Assembly (NCBI GenBank): GCA_941918925.1
Contig: OW799235.1
Span: 21,305,201-21,369,200, forward strand
DNA length: 64,000 nucleotides
Origin: Phyto melanocephala
Taxonomy: Eukaryota; Arthropoda; Insecta; Diptera; Rhinophoridae
Direction: 5' to 3'
Positions 12,720 to 23,724 of this stretch are shown here, piece after piece. The notes beneath the pieces are model-generated. The model ran no database searches, was not told the origin of the DNA, and saw only the letters and a program-made list of their open reading frames with translations. Position numbers and translations under genes: made by a program. Positions within the stretch are counted from its first letter, which is position 1. Each line of letters begins with the position of its first letter.

Positions 12720-13830
12720 ACTCTGAAATTTTGCACACTTTGCTTTTTGGTGAGGCGCTTTTTTGTGACGGAAAATCAATGTACCACGCCCACTTTTACG
12801 CCCACCTCCCATATAACGTTTTACCTAAAATTCATATAATTTCTTTATAAATAAACATTTTGGAATAATAAAGGGCTATATTGAAACACCTAAGTTGTAC
12901 TCATTCGTAAAAATAACTTTGACACGCCTACTATAACGCCCACTTTTCACGTTATCTACCGTTAATGAAATTTAAAAGCTCATAAAACCGCCAAAATTAG
13001 AGGTATGATGATAAAATTTGCTACCTACATCCCTCTAGGCAATATCATTACTGTGCCAGAAAATTAAGGTGCCACGCCCACTTTTACGCCCACCTCCCAT
13101 ATAACGTTTTAACTAAAATTCATATAATTTATCCACTAATAAAGATTTTGGAATAATAAAGGGCTATATTGAAACACCTAAGTTAAGCTCATTCGCAAAA
13201 ATAACTTTGACACGCCTACCATATCGCCCACTTTTCACGTTATCTACCGTTAATGAAATTTAAAAGCTCATAAAACCACCAAAATTAGATGTATGATGAT
13301 CTAATTTGCTACATATGTCCCCCTAGGCAGTGTCATCACTGTGCCAGAAAATTAAGGTACCACGCCCATTTTTACGCCCTCCTCCTATATAACGTTTTAA
13401 CTAAAATTCATATAATTTCTCCATTAATATAGATTTTGGAATAATAAAGGGCTATATTGAAACACCTAAGTTGTACTCATTCGCAAAAACAACTTTGACA
13501 CGCCTACTATAACGCCCTCTTTTCACGTTATCTACCGTTAATGAAATTTAAAAGCTCATAAAACCGACAAAATTAGAGGTATTATGATAAAATTTGCTAC
13601 ATATATCCTTCTAATCAATGTAATTGTTGTGCCAAAAAGTTTAGGTGACATGCCCACTTTAACGCCTACCTCCCATATAACGGTTTATCTTAAATTCATG
13701 TAATTTCTCTATTGACAAAGTTTTTGGGAAAATAAAGGACTATATTGAAATATCTAAGTTGTATTTATTAGCAGAAACTTTATTGACATGCCTACTTTAG
13801 CGCCCACTTTCACTAAAAGACCAAATTTAC
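12720..13830 (+). repeat. 288-bp tandem repeat array in Helentron-like element
   Basis: The landmark GTTATCTACCGTTAATGAAA recurs at about 12951, 13239 and 13527, giving a 288-bp period. Each unit contains 'ACGCCCACTTTTACGCCCACCTCCC' in parts, 'AATAATAAAGGGCTATATTGAAACA' in parts, and CTCATTCGCAAAAA. About 3.5 units are present; the copy at 39737-43283 has about two, and the chimeric copy at 18781 about one and a half. There is no coding capacity. Confidence 0.8.
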
Positions 13831-14417
13831 GAAAACATTTTACTATCATATCGAAGTTATTAAGGGTGGTTAAATTTTAAGGGCCGATGTTGATTTTAAA
13901 TAAAACACTAATTATTTAAGAAATGATTATCATTTCTTTTTATAATGATAATATTTGTAAGGTTCAATTATATATTTAACAAAATATCGGCCAAATGGCA
14001 CCCCCCATCCTTGGCGCCACTCCTCTATCTGGTGGTCCAAATTTTCAATGACAATGTTGATGCTCAATTGTTGGGCATGATGATGAGTCGAGGTTGACTG
14101 CTATTTTGCCACACTATCGCAAAAAACAGCAATGGTTCCCATTCAACGAACTAAGAAGGCATTCACAGATTTTCTAACATTTTATACAGACCTGTTTTGC
14201 AGAAATTTAAATATTTTTTACAATTCTCTCGATTGTGGACGAATTTGAATGATTATGTTGACCAAAAGAATTACGAAGTGCACAAAATGCATTTTGATTT
14301 GAACGCCAATTTTTATAAAAAACCTGAATAACTTTAAAGCGTTGCTCATTTGCGTATTTTTCCACAGATCAAATTGAGTAAGTTTGAGATTGAGAAATCT
14401 ATATATATAAAAGTGAA

Positions 14418-14420
<3 letters not shown>

Positions 14421-14471
<51 letters not shown>
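14421..14471 (+). repeat. (TG)n microsatellite
   Basis: An uninterrupted TG dinucleotide run of about 25 units sits just inside the Helitron 5' end. Confidence 0.95.
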
Positions 14472-14474
<3 letters not shown>

Positions 14475-14559
14475 GCTATAGACTCTGAAACTGTAAAACC
14501 GATCGGGCTCAAACTTTGGTAAGTTGTTGTACACATACCAGGGAGTGTTTATGGGTGAA

Positions 14560-15235
14560 AAAAAGTGGGCGGAGCCACGCCCATAAAAAATTAGTTATCA
14601 GTTTTAGCTACTTGCACTTGACCGATTTTTCTGAAACTTTGCACACATATCGAGCTGTCATGACTAAATAATTTCGTGATAAGAAAAGTGGGCGGGACCA
14701 CGCCCCTAAAAAAGTTTTAACTTTGAGGTACTTGCACTGGAGCGATTTTTCTGAAACTTTGCACACATATTAAGCTGTCGTGACTTTATAACTTCGTGAT
14801 TAAAAAAGTGGGCGGGACCACGCCCATAAAAAAAGTCTATAATTTTGAGGTACTTGCATCAGACCGATTTTTCTGAAACTTTGCACACATATTGAGCTGT
14901 CATGACTAAATAATTCCAAGATTAGAAAAGTGGGCAGTGCCACGCCCATAAAAAAAAGGTATCATTTTGAGGTACTTGCACTGGACCGATTATTCTGAAA
15001 CTTTGCACACATATTGAGCTATTATGACTTTACAATTTCGTGATTAGAAAAGTGGGCAAGGCCACGCCCATAAAAACAATTTTAATTTTGGGATACTTGC
15101 ACTGGTTCGATTCTTCTGAAACTTTGCACACATATTGAGCTGTTATGACTTTACAATTTCGTGACTAGAAAAGTGGGAAATGCCACGCCCATAAAAAAAT
15201 TATAATTTTTAGGTTTTTGCACTTGATATTCAATT
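14560..15235 (+). repeat. ~115-bp tandem repeats inside the Helitron
   Basis: Five to six units share 'CTGAAACTTTGCACACATAT', 'GAGCTGT.ATGACT', 'AAAAGTGGGC' and 'CCACGCCCATAAA'. Units differ by scattered substitutions, so the array is old relative to the Helitron insertion or was carried in by it. Confidence 0.85.
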
Positions 15236-15435
15236 AAAATTCAGAATGCATTTCGATTCATTAAGGGGCGTAGCAACGCGCGCCGGGTTTGGCTAGTGTC
15301 AAATAAAATGCAGAAAACAAATTTAAAGATTAGGTGTAGTTCACCTTTAACATGGGCCCTTAAAATGTAACCACCTTCTACAAAGAAAGTGATACATATT
15401 TTATTATAAAGAGATTATTCCATAATGATTAACAA

Positions 15436-16812
15436 TACAGAAATTGTTTCTGTACAGACTCAATTTTATCAGAGTACAAATTATATTGAGGATTCCAGAT
15501 AATTGAACCAAATTCTAATATTGGCCTTACTAAAGATGTATAGAGCTGTTTAGTGATGTAAGGGTCTGAAAATTCCTTGGGCCAGCGTTTTATGAAAGCA
15601 AGAACCCCATTAGCTTTATTAGATATTAGGGTAATATGCTGAATAAAATTAAGTTTAACATCAAATAGAATACCCAAATCAATATTTGACAGATGTTGGA
15701 CAAAACTTTGTCAAATAAACCCAAAATATTTTTAATGAATACAGCAGTGAATCTTTAAACTTTTTTGAAACCTTAAAAAGCTAACGCTTTTCAAAATAAA
15801 ATATTTCTTTTTAAAGATATTGAAAAGCTATTAACACAATTTAATTTTTTTATTTCGATATTAACTGTAATAACTAAAGAATAATATCTTAATACTTAAA
15901 AATATATTAATTTCTTTATTTAAGTCCGATTTGCTTGTAATTTGTTTTGTTAAATTTAGTCTTACAAAAGAACGTAAAGTTTTTCTACGCACACGCAAAG
16001 AAAAACCATGGTTACGGCATGATCACGACGGTCATATTATTTTTTCTAAAACAATATTTGGTTGTCGAAAACAAGTAATAGTAATTTTTGTTTCATTTCA
16101 TCATATATTTTGTTACGATAATCAAGCATTTGTTTGAATTGTATCATTTAATGATAACTTTTCGTTAAAATTTCAAAATGGTTATAATTTAAAAATAGTA
16201 TGATTTAAAAAAATTAGGACGACAAAAATAACATTATATTCAAAAGCATAATAAATTAAAAATAATCATTAAATAATAAGTGAGACCACAGTATGATTAC
16301 AAATTAATCAAGCTATGATTTTTTATAACAATAATTTGATATCAACTGTTCTTCTTCTTGCTGAATAAATTTTTATTATTTAAAAGTTTGAGATGTCAAA
16401 AAAAGGAACAAAAATTTTGAAAATTTAAAGAAAATTTAAAAATAAACGTGAAAATGTTAAAAAAAATTGGCAAAAAAATGCAATTAAATTGGTAAGTACA
16501 ATCAACATGTGCATGTTACAGCAAAAGACAATAATTTGCCGTAAAAAAGCAAAGATTGTCGATTACAATTGTAGTCATATATATGATTATTGAATGATAC
16601 TTAAATTAAACATAATAATGATAACTGGTAACCATTATTATTTTTAACCATAATCATACAATTCAATCATAGTATGTTGCTCTTCGATTATGGTTACCAC
16701 AACCATATTTTTTCTTTGTGTGCAGAAGTGATACTACTCACTATTTTGTTCAACTCCATGCTATATTGATGGTGGGTATAAAAAATTAGGCAGAGCCGAA
16801 CATAATAATACT
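15436..16812. repeat. 1.37-kb duplicated block, identical to 21008-22384
   Basis: Every line compared is identical to the block at 21008-22384. It contains, left to right: the 3' part of a LINE reverse transcriptase (minus strand, 15436-15720, cut inside the VQKQFL motif), A+T-rich DNA, a ~740-bp MITE (15985-16725) and a decayed Helentron 3' end (16760-16810). At 21008 the LINE continues uninterrupted to its 3' end, so 21008-22384 is the source and this is the copy. Confidence 0.9.
15985..16725 (+). mobile_element. MITE (~740 bp) of the ACCATGGTTACG family
   Basis: The ends are ACGCAAAGAAAAACCATGG at the left and CCATATTTTTTCTTTGTGTG at the right, which are imperfect inverted complements. 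Subterminal palindromic words (GGTTACG..CATGATC; GATTATGGTTACCACAACC) resemble transposase-binding repeats. No ORF with domain content exists; an in-frame 68-aa stretch at 15931-16137 is only the repeat read through. Confidence 0.65.
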
Positions 16813-17515
16813 TGCACTGGAGCGATTTTTCTGAAACTTTGCACACATATTAAGCTGTCGTGACTTTATAACTTCGTGATTAAAAAAGTGGGCGGGACCA
16901 CGCCCATAAAAAAAGTCTATAATTTTGAGGTACTTGCATCAGACCGATTTTTCTGAAACTTTGCACACATATTGAGCTGTCATGACTAAATAATTCCAAG
17001 ATTAGAAAAGTGGGCAGTGCCACGCCCATAAAAAAAAGGTATCATTTTGAGGTACTTGCACTGGACCGATTATTCTGAAACTTTGCACACATATTGAGCT
17101 ATTATGACTTTACAATTTCGTGATTAGAAAAGTGGGCAAGGCCACGCCCATAAAAACAATTTTAATTTTGGGATACTTGCACTGGTTCGATTCTTCTGAA
17201 ACTTTGCACACATATTGAGCTGTTATGACTTTACAATTTCGTGACTAGAAAAGTGGGAAATGCCACGCCCATAAAAAAATTATAATTTTTAGGTTTTTGC
17301 ACTTGATATTCAATTAAAATTCAGAATGCATTTCGATTCATTAAGGGGCGTAGCAACGCGCGCCGGGTTTGGCTAGTGTCAAATAAAATGCAGAAAACAA
17401 ATTTAAAGATTAGGTGTAGTTCACCTTTAACATGGGCCCTTAAAATGTAACCACCTTCTACAAAGAAAGTGATACATATTTTATTATAAAGAGATTATTC
17501 CATAATGATTAACAA
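16809..17515. repeat. Second copy of a 707-bp direct repeat (first copy 14729-15435)
   Basis: The sequence matches 14729-15435 at a constant offset of 2080 bp over the full length compared. It includes the Helitron 3' half and terminus and the adjacent TIR-relic end. The two copies exactly flank the 1.37-kb block, giving an A-B-A structure. Confidence 0.9.
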
Positions 17516-17603
17516 AATAATAAATATTGTGCTTTAAATGTACACAAAATTGGTGGTGGGTATAAAAGATTCGGCACAGCCGAATATAGTGCTCTTACTT
17601 GTT

Positions 17604-17835
17604 TGAGTTAATACCATGTTGAAAGCTTTCAATTAAGCAACACTTATTTATTTTCTAGTAATACCATGAATTTCGAAAAATGAATTGCTGTAAAAACTGT
17701 CGAGTATAACAATATTTTGTAGTGTAGATGATTTTTTGCTTCGAACTGAAAAGCGTTTAATTGTTGAGTGATAAAATGTCAAGTCAGTTTTATAAACCCT
17801 TTATTAACCTTCTTGATTTAAATAAATATGTTTGT
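17604..17835. other. A+T-rich spacer
   Basis: Short unique segment between the Helentron-like element and the SINE-like sequence; nothing recognised. Confidence 0.4.
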
Positions 17836-18045
17836 GGACAGGTAGAATATACAGTTGTTGTGTCGCTCACTTGAGTCTATTATACTGATCCCTTTGTGAT
17901 ACCTGAATAACATAAAAAGAAAAGAAAAGGGGAGAAAAAAAGTCTACAGTCTCCGGCGGGATTTGAACCCGCAACCCTAAGACTAGCCGACTAGCACCCT
18001 ACTGGCAAGTAAAGCGCGGCAGCCAAAATATGTCAGTATGTATAT
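17836..18045 (-). repeat. tRNA-derived SINE-like sequence (pol III B-box)
   Basis: On the minus strand there is a T-arm with a 5-bp stem (GCGGG/CCCGC) around TTCAAAT, a B-box consensus GGTTCAAATCC, and a T7 run ten or so bases after the acceptor-like end. The region 5' of the T-arm contains an A-box-like segment but does not fold into a complete tRNA: no matching acceptor stem is present. The following body (to about 17836) has 'GGTATCACAA.GG.AT' and 'CAAGTGAG' typical of fly tRNA-SINE tails. A tRNA pseudogene is the alternative. Confidence 0.4.
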
Positions 18046-18065
18046 AATTTAAATAACAAATAAAA

Positions 18066-20508
18066 CCAAGTAAGAGTGCTATCTTCGGCCGTGCCGCATC
18101 TTACGTACCCTTCACAACGTGTAGTCATGCAATAACAATAGTTCGTATCACCATTCATCTCATATGAAATACGTACACACATATAAAAAACATACATATA
18201 TAAAAACAACCCATTGTAAAACTACAAAGTGAGTTTACGTATGTTTGTCTGTTTCAAAAAGAAAATAAAAAAAAAAAAAAATAAAAAAAACTTTAAAAAA
18301 TAGAAAAAAAAATAAAAAAAGATTTAAAAAAGAAAAATAAACATAAAGAATTAAAAAAAAATATATATAAAATAAAATATAACAAAAAAAATTTTTTTTG
18401 GCTAAGCTGTGAATTGACGCCACGCTTACTCTAACTAGTATACCACGTTTGTTTGTATGTATTTTTTTGTTGTTGTAAAAAAACGAGATTGTCATTGTTT
18501 TTTCTCACATCTAAGTTGTTTATCTACCGATTTTTCTGATTTTCAATACCGATCTGCTCCCTAATATTTGCAATTTTTTTAATTTTCACGTGGGTCCAGG
18601 GGATTTTAGGGGGACTTCAAAAAGTTTATTTCAACATACACAAGTAAAGATGGTCAGACGAACAGACTGACAGATGAACTGAGCCTAATCATAAGCTTTC
18701 AGAAAATACATACTTTATGGGATCGGAAATGAAAATTGTAGAAATTTCACACGGAATGACAAACCTATATATACCCTTTTTATACCCGCCACCAAAAAAA
18801 TGGTGGGGGTATATTCATTTTGTCATTCCGTTTGTAACACATCGAAATATCCATTTTAGACCCCATAAAGTATATATATTCTGAATCAGGGTTTGATTTG
18901 ATGACGATTTAGCTATGTCAGTCCGTCTGTCCGTCTGTTGAAAGCACGATAGAGGTCGCACCGAAAAAGCTAGGGGGCTCAAATTTTGCCAGAATCTTTC
19001 TTATAGACAAGATTTGTTTGGTATTGAAAATGGGCTAAATCGGAATATTAGGAACAGAGTTATAGCTCGAAAAGCAAGAGTAGGTCGAAAAAACCGTGTC
19101 CTTCAAATATCGAATAAAATGGAGTTGTGTCCAAACGCATTAACATAGACTCATGAAACTTCGAATATATATTTCCTGAGTAAAAACAATATTTTTTTTT
19201 TTTTCCCGAAAATTATCTAAATCTATGCATTAGGAGGGAAGTTATCGATCAAAATGTACGAAAATTTATACCGCACAGTGTACTTTTCGGTATATTTAAA
19301 AACAAAAACGTCATAAAAGCAACAAAATTAGATGTACGACTCTGAAATTTTGCACACTTTGCTTTTTGGTGAGGGGCTTTTCTGTAACGGAAAATCAATA
19401 TGCCCCGCCGACTTTTACGCCCACCTCCCATATAACGTTTTACTCAAAATTCATATAATTTCTCTATTAATAAAGATTTTGGAATTATAAAGGGCTATAT
19501 TGAAACTCCTAAGTTGTACTCATTCGCAAAAATAACTTTGACATGCCTACTATAACGCCCACTTTTTACGTTATCTACCGTTAATGAAATTTAAAAGCTC
19601 ATAAAACCGCCAAAATTAGATGTATGATGATCAAATTTGCTACGTATATCCTCCTAGGCAATGTCATTACTGTGCCAGAAAATTAGGGTGTCACGCCCAC
19701 TTTAACGCCTACCTCCCATATAACGGTTTATCTTAAACTCATGTAATTTCTCTATTATGAATAGAGGAGTCGATTAAGCCCTGACCGTCTGTCCGTCTGT
19801 CCGTCTGACCGTCTGTCCGTGTGTATGTTGAAATCAACTTTTTGAAGCCCCCCGACATAGGTTGGACCCGAGTAAGGTATTAAAATATCAGAAATATTCG
19901 GGAGTAGATCAGTATTGAAAATCAGAATTATCGGTACATAAACAACTGAGATATGAGCAAAAAGCCACGACCACCTCGATTTTTTTTCACAAAAACAACA
20001 TTACAACAACAACATACATACATACAAACGTGTATACTAGTTAGAGAAAACGTGGCATCGAATCCCAGCTGAGCCAAAAAATTTTTTCTTTTAATTTTAA
20101 AAAAATTTTTTTTTTATTTTTTTTTTATTTTTTATTTAATATATTATTTATATTTTTATTATTTTTTTTTTAATTTTTTTTTTTTATTTTTTTTTGTTTT
20201 ATATATATTATATACATAATATTTTTTTTTTTAAATTTTTTTTTTTTAATTTTTTTTTTAATTTTTTTTTTAAATTTTTTTTTAAAATTTTTGTTTTTTT
20301 TTTTTGTTTTTTTAACATACATACTTGAATTTATAATTTTACAATGGGACGTTTTTATATATGTATGTTTTTATATGTATGTTCGTATTTCATATGAGAT
20401 GAATGGTGATACAAACTACTATTGCATGACTACACGTTGTGAAGGGTATATAAGATTCGGCACGGCCGAATATAGCGCTCTTACTTGTTCACTGTGTGAA
20501 GGGTATAA
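18066..20508 (-). mobile_element. DINE-1/Helentron-like element (type A) split by a chimeric Helentron
   Basis: The 3' end (AAGTAAGAGTGCT then CTTCGGCCGTGCCG) is at the left and the body follows. The 5' end is cut at ACCCTTTT (18780) and resumes at CACTGTGTGAAGGGTATA (20490). Intact relatives at 25521 and 33838 show the uninterrupted 'CCCTTTTTCACT' or 'CCCTTTTGCACT' site. The element therefore hosts the insertion at 18780-20489. Confidence 0.75.
18780..20489 (+). mobile_element. Chimeric Helentron: type B 5' end, type A 3' end
   Basis: It starts with the type B terminus TATACCCGCCACC and type B body (to about 19755), switches at 'ATTTCTCTATTATGAATAGAGG' to type A sequence (GAGTCGATTAAGCC, octamer array at 19783-19820, A/T-rich core) and ends with the type A hairpin and CTTACTTGTT. 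The two flanks rejoin the interrupted host element with T-T target use, so the hybrid moved as one unit. Confidence 0.75.
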
Positions 20509-20539
20509 TTAGCTGCCGTATTCATAACAATTTTTTTAA

Positions 20540-21285
20540 GTTTGTTTTTTTTTATTTTTTTATATATTTATTTATTTAAGTTAGTCTATGGTATAAATTC
20601 TTACAGACTATTAAAATAAAGTGACAGAAATATATTACAGCTACGAATTTAAAAACACTATGATATTTCTCTTAATAATATTAACACTAACAGAAATGTC
20701 AATTAAATGATAAAGATTATTAAAATCGCAACAAATTATTCTAAAAGGATTAAAATTAGCATAATTTCGACGAAAAACTTGCACGTGCAATGGGTTGAAA
20801 TTTCTAGTTGGACGATGTGGAATATTGAAGGATAAGTTGCTTAGCAGAAAACTAGAGCATACATCTCCGTTAATCAATTTGATAACAAACGTTACATTCA
20901 GCATTGTTCTACGGCTCTGTAGAGTAGGAAGTTTAATTAGTGCAAGTCTTGATTTGTAAGATGGTAAATTTGAAACACTATTTCAAAAAAGGTGACGTAA
21001 GCAAAACTACAGAAATTGTTTCTGTACAGACTCAATTTTATCAGAGTACAAATTATATTGAGGATTCCAGATAATTGAACCAAATTCTAATATTGGCCTT
21101 ACTAAAGATGTATAGAGCTGTTTAGTGATGTAAGGGTCTGAAAATTCCTTGGGCCAGCGTTTTATGAAAGCAAGAACCCCATTAGCTTTATTAGATATTA
21201 GGGTAATATGCTGAATAAAATTAAGTTTAACATCAAATAGAATACCCAAATCAATATTTGACAGATGTTGGACAAAACTTTGTCA
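20540..21285 (-). pseudogene. LINE (Jockey-like) ORF2 3' end and 3' UTR
   Basis: This is the C-terminal end of a non-LTR retrotransposon reverse-transcriptase ORF. The frame from about 21285 to 21007 reads GILFDVKLNF, then LYTSLVRPILEFGS and IWNPQYNLYSDKIESVQKQF, the RT thumb/'VRP.LE.GS..WNP' region of Jockey/I-type LINEs. A TAG and a frameshift interrupt it near 21004. The frame then resumes with RLALIKLPTLQSRRTML and runs to a stop at 20641, the usual C-terminal tail. A short 3' UTR ends near an AATAAATAAAT tract at about 20560. It is 5'-truncated and non-functional. A relative on the plus strand is at 31390-32460. Confidence 0.8.
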
Positions 21286-22384
21286 AATAAACCCAAAATA
21301 TTTTTAATGAATACAGCAGTGAATCTTTAAACTTTTTTGAAACCTTAAAAAGCTAACGCTTTTCAAAATAAAATATTTCTTTTTAAAGATATTGAAAAGC
21401 TATTAACACAATTTAATTTTTTTATTTCGATATTAACTGTAATAACTAAAGAATAATATCTTAATACTTAAAAATATATTAATTTCTTTATTTAAGTCCG
21501 ATTTGCTTGTAATTTGTTTTGTTAAATTTAGTCTTACAAAAGAACGTAAAGTTTTTCTACGCACACGCAAAGAAAAACCATGGTTACGGCATGATCACGA
21601 CGGTCATATTATTTTTTCTAAAACAATATTTGGTTGTCGAAAACAAGTAATAGTAATTTTTGTTTCATTTCATCATATATTTTGTTACGATAATCAAGCA
21701 TTTGTTTGAATTGTATCATTTAATGATAACTTTTCGTTAAAATTTCAAAATGGTTATAATTTAAAAATAGTATGATTTAAAAAAATTAGGACGACAAAAA
21801 TAACATTATATTCAAAAGCATAATAAATTAAAAATAATCATTAAATAATAAGTGAGACCACAGTATGATTACAAATTAATCAAGCTATGATTTTTTATAA
21901 CAATAATTTGATATCAACTGTTCTTCTTCTTGCTGAATAAATTTTTATTATTTAAAAGTTTGAGATGTCAAAAAAAGGAACAAAAATTTTGAAAATTTAA
22001 AGAAAATTTAAAAATAAACGTGAAAATGTTAAAAAAAATTGGCAAAAAAATGCAATTAAATTGGTAAGTACAATCAACATGTGCATGTTACAGCAAAAGA
22101 CAATAATTTGCCGTAAAAAAGCAAAGATTGTCGATTACAATTGTAGTCATATATATGATTATTGAATGATACTTAAATTAAACATAATAATGATAACTGG
22201 TAACCATTATTATTTTTAACCATAATCATACAATTCAATCATAGTATGTTGCTCTTCGATTATGGTTACCACAACCATATTTTTTCTTTGTGTGCAGAAG
22301 TGATACTACTCACTATTTTGTTCAACTCCATGCTATATTGATGGTGGGTATAAAAAATTAGGCAGAGCCGAACATAATAATACT
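21008..22384. repeat. 1.37-kb block, source of the copy at 15436-16812
   Basis: Same content as 15436-16812: a LINE fragment, a MITE (21557-22297) and a decayed Helentron 3' end (22332-22384). Here the LINE is continuous with its 3' end at 20540, so this is the ancestral arrangement. Confidence 0.9.
21557..22297 (+). mobile_element. MITE (~740 bp) of the ACCATGGTTACG family
   Basis: Identical to the copy at 15985-16725, with inverted ends carrying AAGAAAAA and ATGGTTRYGG. Confidence 0.65.
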
Positions 22385-22795
22385 ACCTATTTCGCTTAGT
22401 TGAAATAGTGCATTTATAAAATTTTTCCTGACATAAATCGAAATTTAATACACTGTTTTAAAAATACCGATTTCAATAGATATTCATATCATCCCCTCCA
22501 CGCGCTCTTTGTGATGATGGAAAATAATAAACATTATTTTATAAAGCTGTTCAAATGTTTAAAAATATCTATGCACTTTAAGAGAAACTAACAAACATAC
22601 ATTATTGCGTTCTATTAATTTCAGTTAGCTATGGCTGATATCAAGAGAATAACTTGTGCTCATACTTCTTCTATAAGTTTTCCTTTTTAGATAATTTTTT
22701 TAGAGAAACCATTGTGATTTGTCCCCAGTGTATTATATATGTATACATTAATAAAATACTTTAAATATTCAATATCATGTTCAAACATATACTTT

Positions 22796-22952
22796 CAGTG
22801 TTGCCAGAAATTTAAAACTTAAGTTGTTATTATTTTAAGTCAATATTGGAATTAATAATTGCAGACATTGTATATAAAAGAAAATTAAAAATAAATCTCT
22901 AGAATAAAATGTAATCCAGAATTTGATTAAAAAGTTATAACTGGTAACACTG
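22796..22952. mobile_element. 157-bp MITE with CAGTGTTRCCAG ends
   Basis: The ends CAGTGTTGCCAG and CTGGTAACACTG are inverted with one mismatch and enclose A+T-rich DNA. This terminus is common among hAT-type MITEs, but I could not find an 8-bp target duplication, so the class is a guess. Confidence 0.5.
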
Positions 22953-23724
22953 CTCAGTTTGTTCGTAAAAATAATAAAGAGCTGCACAAGCATACGAAAA
23001 ACTCTTTACAAGCAGTTTTATCAAATTTAAAATAGTGTGTGTATAACTAAAGGCCAGTTTAGACTATAATACAACTCGTACGACATGTTAAAAATTCGTG
23101 TAGAATGAACAAGGTAGAATAGTGTAAAAGCAAATTGTAATGAGAAGTAGAAAACATGAGACAAAATACGGATGGAAATTTGACAAGCGGACCGTGTTTT
23201 TTCATTTTATAAATCGTTTTAAAAAATGGAGCATTTCATTAGATCAGAAGTGTATTTTTATGTAAGTAGTCATTGGCACACACATTAAAGGTGTGCTAGC
23301 AATTCTACAACAATTACAAAAACAACATGTATATTTTTGATTGTGGTACACAGAGAAGAGGAACATTTTTTGTTGTTTCTGTAGTTTTCGCAGAACTACA
23401 AACACTATAAAATGTTTTATTCATCAAACACATTCAAAAACAAAAGAAAAATAATAAAACTAAAATTTTATCTTTGTAAAAAACGTAAAACATCTTATTT
23501 AATTTTAACGTAGATTTTTATTTTATTTTTTGTACTCGCGATTATAATTTGTTGTGTTAATAAGATTCTTAGTTTGCTTATTTTTCTAAATCATTCTACT
23601 TTGATTCTACTTCACACTTATAGTGTAAACGCAAAAAAGTTTACTTTATACTTTTTCTTAAGTACAGAGAGAATCACATCACATTTATTTCAAATGACAA
23701 ACTTCATATATAAAAACATATTAA
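22953..23724. other. A+T-rich spacer, no gene seen
   Basis: No coding or repeat structure recognised. Confidence 0.4.

Larger units (their letters stand above)
14398..15296 (+). mobile_element. Non-autonomous canonical Helitron
   Basis: It begins TCTATATATATAAAAGTG, has a hairpin GCGT-AGCA-ACGC about 20 bp before its end, and terminates in CTAG, inserted between A and T. The related copy at 43047-43060 is the empty site: GAGAAA|TGTCAAA there corresponds to GAGAAA|TC...CTAG|TGTCAAA here, with no target duplication. The body is a (TG)n run plus tandem ~115-bp units with GCACACATATTGAGCTGT and GCCACGCCCATAAAAA. No Rep/Hel ORF is present. Confidence 0.9.
13864..15375. mobile_element. TIR DNA transposon relic, host of the Helitron
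   Basis: The terminal inverted repeats are GGGTGGTTAAATTTTAAGGGC at the left and its near-perfect complement (GGGCCCTTAAAATGTAACCACC) at the right. A shorter copy with the same ends lies at 42615-43136. On the minus strand near 14000-14080 a short stretch reads like the C-terminal tail of a mariner-type transposase (ENLDHQIEEWRQGWGHL). After removing the Helitron at 14398-15296 it is about 610 bp, so it is a deletion derivative. Confidence 0.6.
12160..17603 (+). mobile_element. Large Helentron-like element (type B) with nested insertions
   Basis: The 5' end is TATACCCGCCACC.AAAAATGGTGGGGGTATA, a short inverted motif, followed by the family block ending in CCGTCTGTCCGTCTG and a Musca/Drosophila DINE-1-like sequence. 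The 3' end is GGTGGTGGGTATAAAAGATTCGGC, the hairpin TTCGGCACAGCCGAA, then CTCTTACTTGTT. The same ends are found at 39737-43283. Insertion between T residues fits Helentrons. The body holds a 288-bp tandem array, a TIR relic, a Helitron and a duplicated block. It encodes no Rep/helicase, so it is non-autonomous. Confidence 0.7.

Noticed and set aside
12194..12812. Several 60-100-codon frames near 12.2-12.8 kb (and the matching one at 19249-19431)
   Set aside because: They translate the Helentron 5' block and tandem array; the same frames appear only where the repeat does and are broken in other copies.
15931..16137. 68-codon frame repeated at 21503-21709
   Set aside because: It recurs only because the 1.37-kb block is duplicated; the frame is MITE sequence without a domain.
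17940..18020. Functional tRNA gene
   Set aside because: T-arm and B-box are good but no acceptor stem can be formed, so it is treated as SINE or pseudogene.
18235..18495. 86-codon Phe/Tyr/Leu-rich frame resembling a membrane protein
   Set aside because: Produced by the A-rich core of a Helentron; low complexity only.
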